Position numbers and translations under genes: made by a program. From contig JACCGJ010003123.1 of assembly GCA_013407085.1 (NCBI GenBank), forward strand, positions 62,001 through 126,000: a stretch of DNA of 64,000 nt, read 5' to 3'. Below, one piece after another: positions 12,110 to 21,682 of this stretch. Within the stretch, counting starts at the first letter, position 1. The number at the start of each line of letters is the position of its first letter. The stretch is from Atriophallophorus winterbourni. Taxonomy: Eukaryota > Platyhelminthes > Trematoda > Plagiorchiida > Microphallidae. Under the pieces are notes generated by a model. It was not told where the DNA came from and did not search any database. It worked only from the letters and a program-made list of their open reading frames with translations.

Positions 12110-12540
12110 ACCTGTGTTATTGTTGACCTCCTTCGGTCGATGTCCACCATGGATGTACATCACAATCGCATGAATTTTATGTTCCACAGCTTTTCGAATG
12201 ACTAAAAAGACCGATTCGGGAGGAACAATCTCTGCCACATCGCTTGCAACGATAAGCAGAACTCGGTCGTTGGGAGTTAGTTGCACATCGCCGGCGTGAT
12301 CTGTGTTCAGCAGCCAAGAGCTGCATCTGCTCCTCCCCAGCTTGCAGATGACGCTTTACACAATGCCTCCAATGTGAGCGGCAAATGGCAAGTTCTTCTC
12401 AACTCGCGGGGTCAATGTCAAGAGCTTTCATATCTCTTTTGTAAACGTATTTGTAACGCAAATGTTGTCTGCCTAATTTCAACTCACCCTATAGTAGATC
12501 TCTCGGAATACGACCATTTTCCATTCTGTAGACGTCTTGC
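12110..12540 (-). pseudogene. LINE C-terminus with CCHH-like finger and 3' UTR
   Basis: Reading minus from about 12540, the pieces YRMENGR, DMKALDIDPASWEELA and WRHCVKRHLQAGEEQMQLLA match the same segment of the better copy at 48047-48406, followed by a Cys-Cys finger (YRCKRCGRDCSSRIGLFSH). The 3' UTR has the hairpin-like block CATCGACCGAAGGAGG, here slightly mutated. The copy is frameshifted and 5'-truncated. A related fragment lies at 54320-54640. Confidence 0.8.
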
Positions 12541-12900
12541 GAACATCAAAACGTCCTTTTCTTTACCACCAGGTTATATGAACGTAGATTCTAGTATTGC
12601 ACTCGAGAAACTCATGTAGCAAGTAAGAAATTCAAAGAACAGTATCCATATCCTTCTCACTGTTTAGTGTTATTTTCAGTAGACGTGGTTCACCGAAATT
12701 TGGGGAGCTTGGGTGGCGAACAAAACCTGCAACAGCTGTAGGCCTGATGGTTTCCGAAACCATCATCGTACAGAGGTTGGACCATTGTTCTAGGTCGTAT
12801 TTCTGTCTATTCGCAAAGTGTCTCGTTGGATTCCTGCAAGTTGGTACAGATTACACTGAAATGTTTTGCGAACATTTGCGCTATGACCTTAGTATTTAAA
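12541..12900. other. No recognisable feature
   Basis: Spacer between two LINE-related features; nothing recognised. Confidence 0.35.
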
Positions 12901-12915
12901 TCCGATGTTTTTAGC

Positions 12916-13566
12916 TTAACCTTCAGATGAGCAGATGGCTTGGTCTTTGTTACCTTTGTTAGAGGAGTTTAGGTCAGACATGCCATTGTCATTCGATTTT
13001 ATAAAGGTGGAGTCTTGATGAAGAGAGCGCTCTGCAAGGCACTCTGGTAGATTTATAAAAGTTGAGCATTCGCGTGGAATGATCTGCGGAGATGTATATT
13101 TTGTCTTGTTGGCAATACAGACTATATTTTCCGATTTTTCGGTAGTTGTACCGGTAAACAAGGAGTTCTGAGCTGTAACTAGAATTTCAAATAATGCCTT
13201 TAATGTTTGTATGCTTAGTTCTGAGCACAAAATGAGATCATCCAGGTTGCATTGCTGAACACTTGCTGAAGCAGGCAAACCTTCGTTTGGTTCTTTTTGA
13301 CAATGTTTACAGACGTAGCGTACGCCAGGACTATGTTCATCATTTAGGATCGATATCGTCTCTGTGGTCAATGATTCGTCGAATTTTGCGTGACACGTGT
13401 TTGAGCTGCTGCGACATGTGACCGATTTGACCTTACAACTAACCACTTTCACACAGACGACACATGGTTCGCGAACAGTAGATTGTTTGTGACGGAAGTG
13501 CATGTAAATAAACCTTTTTGTTAGTAGATTGTTTAATTTTAAAGGGGTCAAGCAAGGTGCAGACAA
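12916..13566 (-). CDS. ORF1-like protein with degenerate PHD-type finger
   Basis: An open frame of 216 codons. Residues 35-89 show the spacing of a PHD-like finger: C35-x2-C38, C51, C58-H59 and C86-x2-C89 (PCVVCVKVV, TCHAKF, YVCKHC). Two positions that usually hold Cys look replaced (S54, F62). The remainder is Ser/Thr-rich and polar. PHD-type fingers occur in ORF1 proteins of CR1-like LINEs, which fits the surroundings, so this is probably a retroelement ORF1 remnant. No splice signals or conserved partner frames were seen, and the true start is unclear. A host PHD protein fragment is the alternative. Confidence 0.5.
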   Translation of the reverse strand: MSAPCLTPLKLNNLLTKRFIYMHFRHKQSTVREPCVVCVKVVSCKVKSVTCRSSSNTCHAKFDESLTTETISILNDEHSPGVRYVCKHCQKEPNEGLPASASVQQCNLDDLILCSELSIQTLKALFEILVTAQNSLFTGTTTEKSENIVCIANKTKYTSPQIIPRECSTFINLPECLAERSLHQDSTFIKSNDNGMSDLNSSNKGNKDQAICSSEG

Positions 13567-14040
13567 ATCGGTAAGAAAATCGATACGGACTGGGTTGGTT
13601 GATATGGTATTGTGTATGGTTTTCGTGAAGTGACGAGGTCTGAGTATGTTTTGTCACCAGATTTATCAGCGAGTTGTCAGTCTCTCTTTAATAATTTTGG
13701 TATGAAATTGACTGCACTTTGTATATTCCTCCGAGTAGTTCCTGGCAGTGGTGAACACAGATGGGTAAATCTGTCAGCATAAACACACAAGCGAAATCAA
13801 TGAAAGAACGAAGAGCACGAAATTCATTATTGTTGTACACAAAAACGCAAGTAGTAGATAGGTATCGCATGCGCTTGAAACAGTGGAAGAATGGTAAACA
13901 AGGAGCGCTTGTATGCCACTGTTGGATAAGGCTGGTACGACCAACCTGTTCAAAGCATGTGTCCAAACACATGTTAAATGGGGTAAAACCCATAACCATG
14001 AAACAAAATATTCATTTGCATGCTTTTTCCGTCATTCACA

Positions 14041-14082
14041 CCCCACGACCGGTTTCGTGCTGTTTGCACTCATCAGGTAGGG
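14041..14082 (-). ncRNA. Hammerhead ribozyme, type I, array unit 1
   Basis: Minus strand: CCCUAC, CUGAUGA, GUGC-AAACA-GCAC, GAAA, CCGGUC, GUGGGG. Stem II has four perfect pairs. CCCUAC pairs with GUGGGG as stem I (one G-U). The conserved core CUGAUGA...GAAA is intact and cleavage is expected after GUC (between 14047 and 14046). Stem III (ACC/GGU) has no loop in one molecule, so cleavage may need two copies pairing through CCGG. Confidence 0.88.
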
Positions 14083-14273
14083 ACAGTAAGATCAGGATCC
14101 GCATGCGCTTGAAACAGTGGAAGAATGGTAAACAAGGAGCGCGTGTATGCCACTGTTGGTTAAGGCTGGTACGACCAACCTGTTCAAAGCATGTGTCCAA
14201 ACACATGTTAAATGGGGTTAAACCCATAACCATGAAACAAAATATTCATTTGCATGCTTTTCAGTCATTCACA

Positions 14274-14315
14274 CCCCACGACCGGTTTCGTGCTGTTTGC
14301 ACTCATCAGGTAGGG
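14274..14315 (-). ncRNA. Hammerhead ribozyme, type I, array unit 2
   Basis: Same sequence and pairing as unit 1, with cleavage expected between 14280 and 14279. Cutting at both sites would release a 233-nt RNA. Confidence 0.88.
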
Positions 14316-14594
14316 ACAGTAAGATCAGGATCCGCATGCGCTTGAAACAGTGGAAGAATGGTAAACAAGGAGCGCTTGTATGCCACTGTTGGATAAGGCT
14401 GGTACGACCAACCTGTTCAAAGCATGTGTCCAAACACATGTTAAATGGGGTTGAACCCATAACCATGAAACAAAATATTCATTTGCACGCTTTTCCGTCA
14501 TTCACACCCCACGACCGGTTTCGTGCTGTTTGCACTCAAATTTTGATGTTGAAAAAAGTTGTCTCAATTGTTTGACTTGACAAATAAAGATAAA

Positions 14595-14715
14595 CTTGCT
14601 GTTTCAAGCGCCTGCGGTTCCTTATCTTACTGTCCCTACCTGATGAGTGCAAACAGCACGAAACCGGTCGTGGGGTGTGTGTGTGTGATGGAAATGCATG
14701 CAAATGAGCTTTTTT
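14595..14715 (+). mobile_element. Solo subfamily A element facing the array
   Basis: It begins with the end of one unit (CTGTTTCAAGCGC), continues into the ribozyme and ends after CATGCAAATGAG. It is on the opposite strand to the array, about 60 bp away. It spans the unit-to-unit junction, as expected if the template was multimeric or circular. Confidence 0.8.
14634..14675 (+). ncRNA. Intact hammerhead ribozyme, type I
   Basis: CCCTAC at 14634, CTGATGA at 14640, stem II GTGC-AAACA-GCAC (14647-14659), GAAA at 14660, CCGGTC at 14664 and GTGGGG at 14670. All core residues are canonical and stem I can form. Cleavage expected after 14669. Confidence 0.88.
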
Positions 14716-15180
14716 ATCGATTCTGTAAGTTGTGATGGATGGAATAATCCAGTGTTTTTTTACTCTGTAGACCCATTGATCATTCGAAATTTTAAGGTTT
14801 AAGTGTGTTTTCAGGTGACCAGTGTTTATTGTTTTTCTAAAATAATTCATACTTGAGTCAAGGATACACTATGTAGCATTGGGATACTGTAACATTTTGT
14901 GTTGGTTTAATCTTACTTTCTTATCTTTCATAACTACTGAGCAATTTGTGTTTAATTTGTAATACTCACATTCTTTTGAATACAGTTTATAACATTGAAA
15001 TACGCTTGTATAACCCCTTTTCTCTACACTCGATCAAACGTTTATAAGGAGATGACCTTGGTTTACGTCGCATATCGTTTTTAAGTTTGATTTTTAATCC
15101 GTTTAACTTATGAGGCACATACCACAGTTCATGACTTCATTGCGTGTACAACATTTGCAGTTAAACTAGTGCTTGTTCTG
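14716..15180. other. No recognisable feature
   Basis: AT-rich DNA with a short CA microsatellite at 15181-15195 at its right edge; nothing else recognised. Confidence 0.4.
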
Positions 15181-15229
15181 CACACACACACACACCTACA
15201 CTAATTTCGAGTCGGTGGCGTCATCATGT

Positions 15230-15420
15230 GTGGACAGTTTGATGCAATCTTGAAACAGAGGAAAAGTGGTAAAGATGGACTCAAATGCCACTGCTGAACT
15301 GCAGAATCGCAGTGTTTTTCCAGCCAAGCGCTTGTAATTTATACTGCTGCTCTCATCCCCGGCACTTATACTTGACAATCGGTTTCTGGCCGTTTGCCGT
15401 CAACAGGTGGAGACAGTAAG
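15230..15420 (-). repeat. Decayed subfamily B hammerhead unit
   Basis: Minus sense: TTACTGTCTCCAC, then CTGTTGA where CTGATGA is expected, GGC-AAACG-GCC, GAAA, followed by GGGGATGAGAGCAGCAG and, further on, CAGCAGTGGCAT and CTCTGTTTCAAG. The last blocks match subfamily A unit ends, which ties A and B together. The A-to-T change in the core should abolish cleavage. Confidence 0.7.
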
Positions 15421-15662
15421 TTTACGTTATGTGAAATCTGAAATGGTGAGTAAGTGATGCACAATGTGGAACATTCTGTGATTGTGAATTTGAACAACGT
15501 GAACGTTGAACAAATCCCAATTGAACGATGACAGCCAGGTCAAATTTGTTTACCACTAGATCAGTGGTTCTTAACCTGGGTTCGATCGAACCCTAGCGGT
15601 TCGGTGAGTTCTTTTCTGGTTTACCATGGATTTTACCCATACACAGAAAACACGTTATTACT

Positions 15663-15974
15663 TTACGCGCCATGGGACTCGCCGGGTTTACATGATTTGC
15701 ACGTGACTTCGGGACAATTCTGCGTGTCGAGTTTCGTCTTATCAGCTGGGCCGGCCGTGAACATTGTTGCGTTCGCCGGGTCCAGGCGCTTGACAATGAG
15801 GTCAAGTTGGTTAAATGTCGCTGTCACAGTTTGATCGATCGATTTTATTGTCTGTATGTTGGATCCCGTGATGCGGTACAACGTGTTAGTAGCCTGAAGT
15901 GGGTTGTTCGGCTGATTAGTGGGCGTTTGTTCGGCAGGTCGATGCGGTTGCTTCGGAACTCGTGATTTCGTCAT
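15663..15974 (-). CDS. Antisense ORF of unknown origin inside the hAT element
   Basis: An open frame of 103 codons starting MTKSRVPKQPHRPAEQ, opposite to the transposase. It holds a CPEVTCKSC motif near its end but no domain I can name. It may be chance, a captured fragment, or a piece of a Gag-like protein. No promoter or splice sites seen. Confidence 0.25.
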   Translation of the reverse strand: MTKSRVPKQPHRPAEQTPTNQPNNPLQATNTLYRITGSNIQTIKSIDQTVTATFNQLDLIVKRLDPANATMFTAGPADKTKLDTQNCPEVTCKSCKPGESHGA

Positions 15975-16282
15975 TTTGCAAATAATCCACTATAGTTCGT
16001 TAACCACACAAGGTAGAATACAGAAACAGTTATCAAAATACGTAGCTCAACGCGATCTTTGCAATGAAAGCAAAACCGTAGAATAGTTAACGATTGTAAA
16101 AAGTTTGCGCACGTGAGCAAACTGATATTTACGCCGACGTGACGTCACGCTCTGCTAGACTATTATTGGTTGCAGCTGATCACGCCACATCGCTTGGCAT
16201 TGATATCTGTGCTGACTGCTGCAGGCAGCTCGGGTCAATCAGTAGTCGACTTGTGACTGTCCTGGTCGTACGTGATTTGTGA

Positions 16283-16850
<568 letters not shown>

Positions 16851-17428
16851 TTTGCGGTAAATATTCATTTCGTGTTTGTTTATGTGCGAAATTCATGTTG
16901 TGTTAGTTTTTTTCTTTCAACACAGTGATTTTGTGTGCAAATGATGCATGAGACAGTTTGTGCACTTATACAGTATATACAGTATACAGTATATACAGTA
17001 TATATTCAAATCTTTTGAATTGGAACAAAAAACACATTTTATTTTTCCAACTACGGAGGGTTCGATGAATGCATGTATGGAACTTGTAGGGTTCGGTACC
17101 ACCAAAAAGGTTAAGAACCACTGCACTAGATCATCGTTTCATGACTCACTGAGCCTGAGACAAACTGGTCAACTGACCTTGACCGCGCCTGTACACAGCC
17201 AAATCATTTATGGCCTCACCCGGCATAAAGACACACGCATCAATTTATTTTGCTCACGCCTGACTCGTTTCGGTAGTTTAACCTTTACCATGGCGTGTAC
17301 GTTGCCACGGCAACTTAGTGTTGGTCACATTAAATGTGAGTCAAGCCTGAATTTTATCCGTAATGATATACCTCGTGTGACAGAAGGTCAGTTAGGGAGG
17401 AACGAATAATAACAAAATGCTATCACTG

Positions 17429-17855
17429 ATGCAAAGGAATTTGTGTGCAATCGGTTAGAGTAGTTTTTGGGTAACGTTTCACTTCTGACACCTACTAGTT
17501 AATTAAATTTTTGTTTTTCTTGAAAAATAGCCTTAGCCCCGTTAGTTATGTACTTTTACGTATGTGGGCAGCTGTGTCAACTGACCTTGACCGTGTTCAC
17601 TGGTATCAGATTGTTTTGGATAGACACTGTGAGAAAAATGGACCACGGATCCTGGTCATTCCCACGAGACGTGACACACTGTAGGCGTACTATAGGCTGT
17701 TTAGCGGTAAGGTCAAATAAGTGGTGGTGGGTTGACTCCAACTTAATCATGTTCCCTGTCCTGACTATCACCCTTGGTCTGACGAAGCTTCTGTGTCAGA
17801 AGTGAAACGTTACCCAAAAACTACTCTAACCGATTGCACACAAATTCCTTTGCAT
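17429..17855 (+). mobile_element. Penelope-like segment bounded by a perfect 63-bp inverted repeat
   Basis: 17429-17491 and 17793-17855 are exact inverted copies, with outer ends ATGCAAAGGAATTTGTGTGC. The spacer is 301 bp and encodes nothing recognisable. The right arm carries the 3' half of a hammerhead-like fold. Related right-arm sequence occurs at 25960-26050 and 33355-33430. Penelope-like retroelements are known to carry hammerhead motifs in their terminal repeats; class assignment here is an inference. Confidence 0.6.
17776..17814 (+). ncRNA. Hammerhead-like motif with an extra base after the CUGANGA box
   Basis: GGT, CTGACGA, one extra A, GCTTCTG-TGT-CAGAAGT (stem II, seven pairs, the first G-U), GAAA, CGTT, ACC. 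GGT/ACC can form a short stem I, and CG next to A-U gives a minimal stem III without loop. The extra base is not in the textbook core; activity is unproven. Confidence 0.5.
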
Positions 17856-18595
17856 TATGAATACACGATCGGTCCCAAACATATTCCAATCGATTGCAGT
17901 ATCACTGAGACTTTGCATCCTCACTATAAGGATTTCAAGCTCACGTTCACGCAGGGTGGACGTTGTACAGCTAACTCAAAACAAAATGCGCTTAATCCAT
18001 GTGTTGTGTCGCTTGTATATTTCATACTTACAATGCAATTTATGACTTCAATCACAGGAGCATTGCCGAGGCTGATTCGGGTGAATACTATGGCAAACAA
18101 ATCGAGAATGGCGGAGAATTCTTGTTGATTAATAACATTTTCCAGCGGTAAATACACCGGTAAAACATGTTTCATCAGATGCGTACACCCAAATCGAAGT
18201 ATCTAACTGGTCGGGATGGACTTAGATACAGTGGAGTAACTGTGTACAAACTTGTAGTTCAAAGTCAATGTCGGTTCATGTTAAACCGCCGGGCCTTCAA
18301 GTCGGCCGTATACAACAATAATTTCGTCATTTTTAGTATATTCTAAAACTATCTGTTTCTAAATTCATCACGTTTTCATATCAACTAAGTACAATTTTTG
18401 ACGCGCAGAGTTTAAAACAATAACGCGATACAGAGTTTTACAGCGAAAATTCTGAAATAAAAAATTCAGTTACGTCATCCGTCTAAAACCCAATCATATA
18501 TTGGAGCAATCAGTGAGGAAGAAAAAGAATTATCGTGCGGGCTGGCAACTCGCACTTCGCCGACGTCATGCTATTTCGAGAATACCCCTAGCTTG
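17856..18595. other. No recognised gene
   Basis: Short plus-strand frames at 17793-18128 overlap the inverted-repeat arm. No motif recognised. Confidence 0.35.
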
Positions 18596-18684
18596 ATCTT
18601 ACTATATCCACCTGATGACGACAAACAGCCAGAAACCGGTAGTGGTGTGTAAGGGATGGGGATGTGAGCACCACAATACATTGG
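18596..18684 (+). mobile_element. Hammerhead element, subfamily B, with ~11-bp duplication
   Basis: 89 bp flanked by CCCCTAGCTTG (18585-18595) and CCCCTACCTTG (18685-18695), one mismatch. Core: TCCAC, CTGATGA, GAC-AAACA-GCC (weakened stem II), GAAA, CCGGTA, GTGG. The 3' body, from GTGGTGTGTAAGGGATGG onward, is nearly identical to the copy at 7438-7543. Confidence 0.82.
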
Positions 18685-20135
18685 CCCCTACCTTGTATTT
18701 TATCGCCTAATATTCCTTCTTTATGGTCCAAGTATGCGGAAATTTCACAACTGCTCACTTCGAAATGTTCACTGCATACCGGAGTCGCTATGTTTCAAGA
18801 AACCTGGCTTAATGCTGCAATTGACAATGAGTTAGTTTCTATTGAAGGTTTCTGCTGCTTTCGACTTGAATGGACTTGCCCTTTGGTAAATTGTGGTGGC
18901 GGATTTATAACTAATAATCTAAGTGACTGGTGTTCTTATAGCAAACAGATTTTTACTTTGATAAGCCTGATATATCTTGCTTAGCCGTCGAGTGAAGCCT
19001 CGTCATCTTTCCAATTTTCAATCCCTTATTTTGATAAATATTTATGTCGTCCCCAATTGTCAATCTGACACTTTTCATGCATGCATTGATGAGCTCCTCA
19101 TAATAATTACTTTTTACAAAATTCATTGCTTCTACTAGGCGGTGACCTCAACGATTCCAATTTATCTATGTTTTCTCTCTTGTCTCTCAAAATATTGTTC
19201 ATTTTTCAACACGTTTTGAAGCCTTTCTGGGTTTTGCTTTCAACAATGCACCCAGTAATTCGGACCACTGTGTTATCAAACTTCGCCATAAAATTTATGA
19301 AGGTACTGAGCGCAAATACTCAACCCGCTGCTATGGCAGAAATTTGACTACTAGAGACTGCGAGCTTGACAAAATTTCAGCCCTCATAAACATGCTTGAT
19401 ACCACTGATTTCGAAATCTTTCACGAACAGGATGTCTCCAAAGAATGTGATGTTGTAACACCCCATCTCAATTTTATGTTGACGTTTGTTGTCCAAAAGA
19501 ATATATTTTTTAGTCCTCATCGTTTTTCTGCCGCCCACCTAAGCGTCTACACAGACTAAACGAGAAATCCTTCAAAAAACATGATCGAAATGCTGTTGCG
19601 CAACTTTCCCAGTCAATTGAGCTTGAAATTCGACGCCTCGAGAGGGTGTATACGAATACACTTAATGGCACCAAAGACAGTCGTCACTTATGGCGTGCAC
19701 TTAAGCAAATTTGCGGAAAAGACTATGAAAAATCTCAATTTATTTCCGACATCAATTCCTTGAATGAATCTTTCGTGCCCCAACTAGCTGATAATGACTG
19801 TCAACATTGTGTTACGACGAATGGCTTCCCGTTGTCAGGTACACGATGCTTATCAGATTGTCTACAATAAAAATCGTTCAACAGTTGATGTTGTCGCTTT
19901 GCTCTTGACAGTAAATCGAAAGCTGTAAAACTTAGTTTTCTGGATTATACTAATGCGCTTAACAGTGGTGTACGAAGTTCCTTACTACAAAACTATCTGA
20001 ATGTGGTGTTCCATCAAACATTATTCATTGGATTGTGTCTTACTTCGAAAGTCGTCCTAAATATACCGTCGTGAATGGCAAAGCCTCCTGTGCGATACCA
20101 ATTCCGCGTGGTGTCATGCAGAATGCAATACTGTC

Positions 20136-20214
20136 ACTACCCGATGAGTGCAAACAGCACGAAACCGGTCGTGGGGTGTGAATGACGGAAAAGCATGCAA
20201 ATGAATATTTTGTT
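20136..20214 (+). mobile_element. Hammerhead element, subfamily A, inserted in LINE reverse transcriptase
   Basis: 79 bp flanked by GCAATACTGTC (20125-20135) and GCATTACTGTC (20215-20225), 11 bp with one mismatch. The core reads CCGATGA instead of CTGATGA, with intact stem II GTGC-AAACA-GCAC, GAAA and CCGGTCGTGGGG. Without it the LINE reads on as QNAILSSFLF, the conserved motif after the reverse transcriptase GV box. Confidence 0.85.
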
Positions 20215-20478
20215 GCATTACTGTCCTCATTTTTATTTTTGTTATTTACATTTTGTATCTTCATTGTAACCCTTTTGCACTTACTATTAACCCTTTACTG
20301 CCCTCTGTACCGAATTCGGTACGCTAATTAAAAGTTGTATAAATAAACAGTGATCGGTTCAAATCGTTTCCTTTGTGTTTTTACTTGTTCAATACAAGTC
20401 TAGTACCAGTTTGATACAGAGATACAGCAGTCATCCGGCATATAACGCCAGTGTGCATCGAGAGTTTGCGAGAGATGG

Positions 20479-20504
20479 ACGTGTAGCGAAATTTCGCTAC
20501 ACGT
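20479..20504. promoter_or_regulatory. Perfect 26-bp palindrome just upstream of the piggyBac start codon
   Basis: ACGTGTAGCGAAA followed by its exact complement TTTCGCTACACGT, ending 3 bp before the ATG at 20508. It could be a cruciform or a protein-binding site; function unknown. Confidence 0.55.
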
Positions 20505-20507
20505 GCC

Positions 20508-21682
20508 ATGGAATCTAATTCAGGTAAGATAATGACTTACTTGACTTAATCTCTTGAGTTCCTGGAGGAACATAGGGCCTCGGCAACTTGTCTCCACTTT
20601 GGTCTGTCCATAGCAGCCAGCTTGATGTCGCTCCAGTCAAGTCCATTCTTGCGGATTTCCTCTTCACACGAGCGCTTCCAAGATAGCCTTGGGCGTCCGA
20701 CCCGTCTCTTCCCGATTGGGTTCCATACCAGAGCATGACGCGTGATGTCATCATAAGGTTTCCGCAAGGTGTGCCCAACCCATCTCCACTTTCTTCTACT
20801 GATCTGCTGGGTGATCGGGTCCTCAGCAGCAATCTGCCGCAGGTCTTGATTCCCTATCCTTTCTGGTCATTTTACCCCAATATTCGACGAAGGCAATTAT
20901 TGTGGAATGATTGCAAGCGGCCAGAAGACTTTGCTGTCATTCGCCAGGTTTCCGATCCATAGAGTAGCACGGATTTGACGTTGCTTCTGAATATACGGAG
21001 TTTCGTGCGTTTTGATAGAACCTTCGACTCCCAAATGGGTTTCAAAGCTATGAACGTGTATCTTGCTTTGCCGATTCTGGCGACTATGTCTTCGTCCGTG
21101 CCACCACTTATTGAAACAATGCTGCCGAGGTAGACGAATTGCGTGACGTCGTTGACTGCTTTACCATTGATGGTGATTGATGGGTGCTCATCAGTTAGCA
21201 CACGGAGGACTTCTGTTTTTTCGGTAAGATAATGGCTTATTAAAATTGTATGCAGAAGATTATAGTGTATATTACGTATTAACTTTCCAAAAAAATATTT
21301 TATAGCAATTAAATAAACACACGTCAGCCATTTTTTCAGTGTCACGAAATCGGTACTGCAGGAATACGAACTCTTTGTTGTTATTGTACCGAATTCCGAA
21401 CTGCAGGAACACAGTGGCTCTGTTTGTGATAGTAGAATTTATTTCAGCATATCATTGAATTTTTAATATTTAAATTCTTTATTATATAGTAATATTCTAT
21501 TTCTTATGTTGTAATATTGTTTATTTATTTGTTATTTTTTAGAAATACCAACTTCAATGTTCTATGGACTAAGAAATAAGAACAATGATTTACGATCGGA
21601 TCAAATTGGGAATGATAGTGACGGATCAGACTCAGAATGTTTATCTGATGTCGAACTTGTCTTGAGTATTGTTATGTTATAA
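20508..21682 (+). pseudogene. piggyBac transposase N-terminus, two exons, truncated
   Basis: Exon 1 (20508-20523) reads MESNS plus one base, followed by a GTAAGA donor at 20524. The acceptor TTTTTTAG ends at 21542. Exon 2 continues in frame as EIPTSMFYGLRNKNND and an acidic stretch (DSDGSDSECLSDVE) to a TAA at 21680-21682. Acidic N-termini are usual in piggyBac transposases. The catalytic DDD domain and Cys-rich C-terminus are absent, so the element is non-autonomous. The intron was enlarged by the LINE at 20540-21222, whose target duplication includes the donor site. Confidence 0.6.
20540..21222 (-). pseudogene. RTE-clade LINE C-terminus nested in piggyBac
   Basis: From the right, minus: EVLRVLTDEHPSITINGKAV, TQFVYLGSIVSISGGTDEDI, SVLLYGSETWRM and NNCLRRILG; then, after a shift, RKPYDDITRHALVWNPIGKR and RVGRPRLSWKRSCEEEIRKN to CSSRNSRD. 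This is the region after the reverse transcriptase of RTE elements. Flanks GGTAAGATAATGACTTA (20523-20539) and GGTAAGATAATGGCTTA (21223-21239) form a 17-bp target duplication. 5'-truncated; a shift breaks the frame near 20870. Confidence 0.88.

Larger units (their letters stand above)
13867..14536 (-). repeat. Tandem 234-bp hammerhead repeat array (subfamily A, retrozyme-like)
   Basis: Units begin GCATGCGCTTGAAACAGTGG at 13867, 14101 and 14334, giving periods of 234 and 233 bp; the third unit is cut at 14536. Units are almost identical. In the minus (RNA) sense each full unit runs GGATCC, TTACTGTCCCTAC, hammerhead core, AATGAATATTTTG, an inverted segment around GGGTTTAACCCC, then CAACAGTGGCAT and CCACTGTTTCAAGCGCATGC. 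Transcripts would carry two complete type I hammerheads 233 nt apart and could be cut into monomers. There is no protein-coding capacity; a short frame spans the repeats only because the unit lacks stops. Animal retrozymes and schistosome Sm-alpha have this architecture. Confidence 0.9.

Noticed and set aside
13867..14536. CRISPR-like regular repeats
   Set aside because: Units are contiguous without unique spacers, in a eukaryotic setting; it is a tandem ribozyme repeat.
13761..14575. Long plus and minus frames across the 234-bp array
   Set aside because: They repeat with the unit and exist only because the repeat lacks stops; no protein motif.
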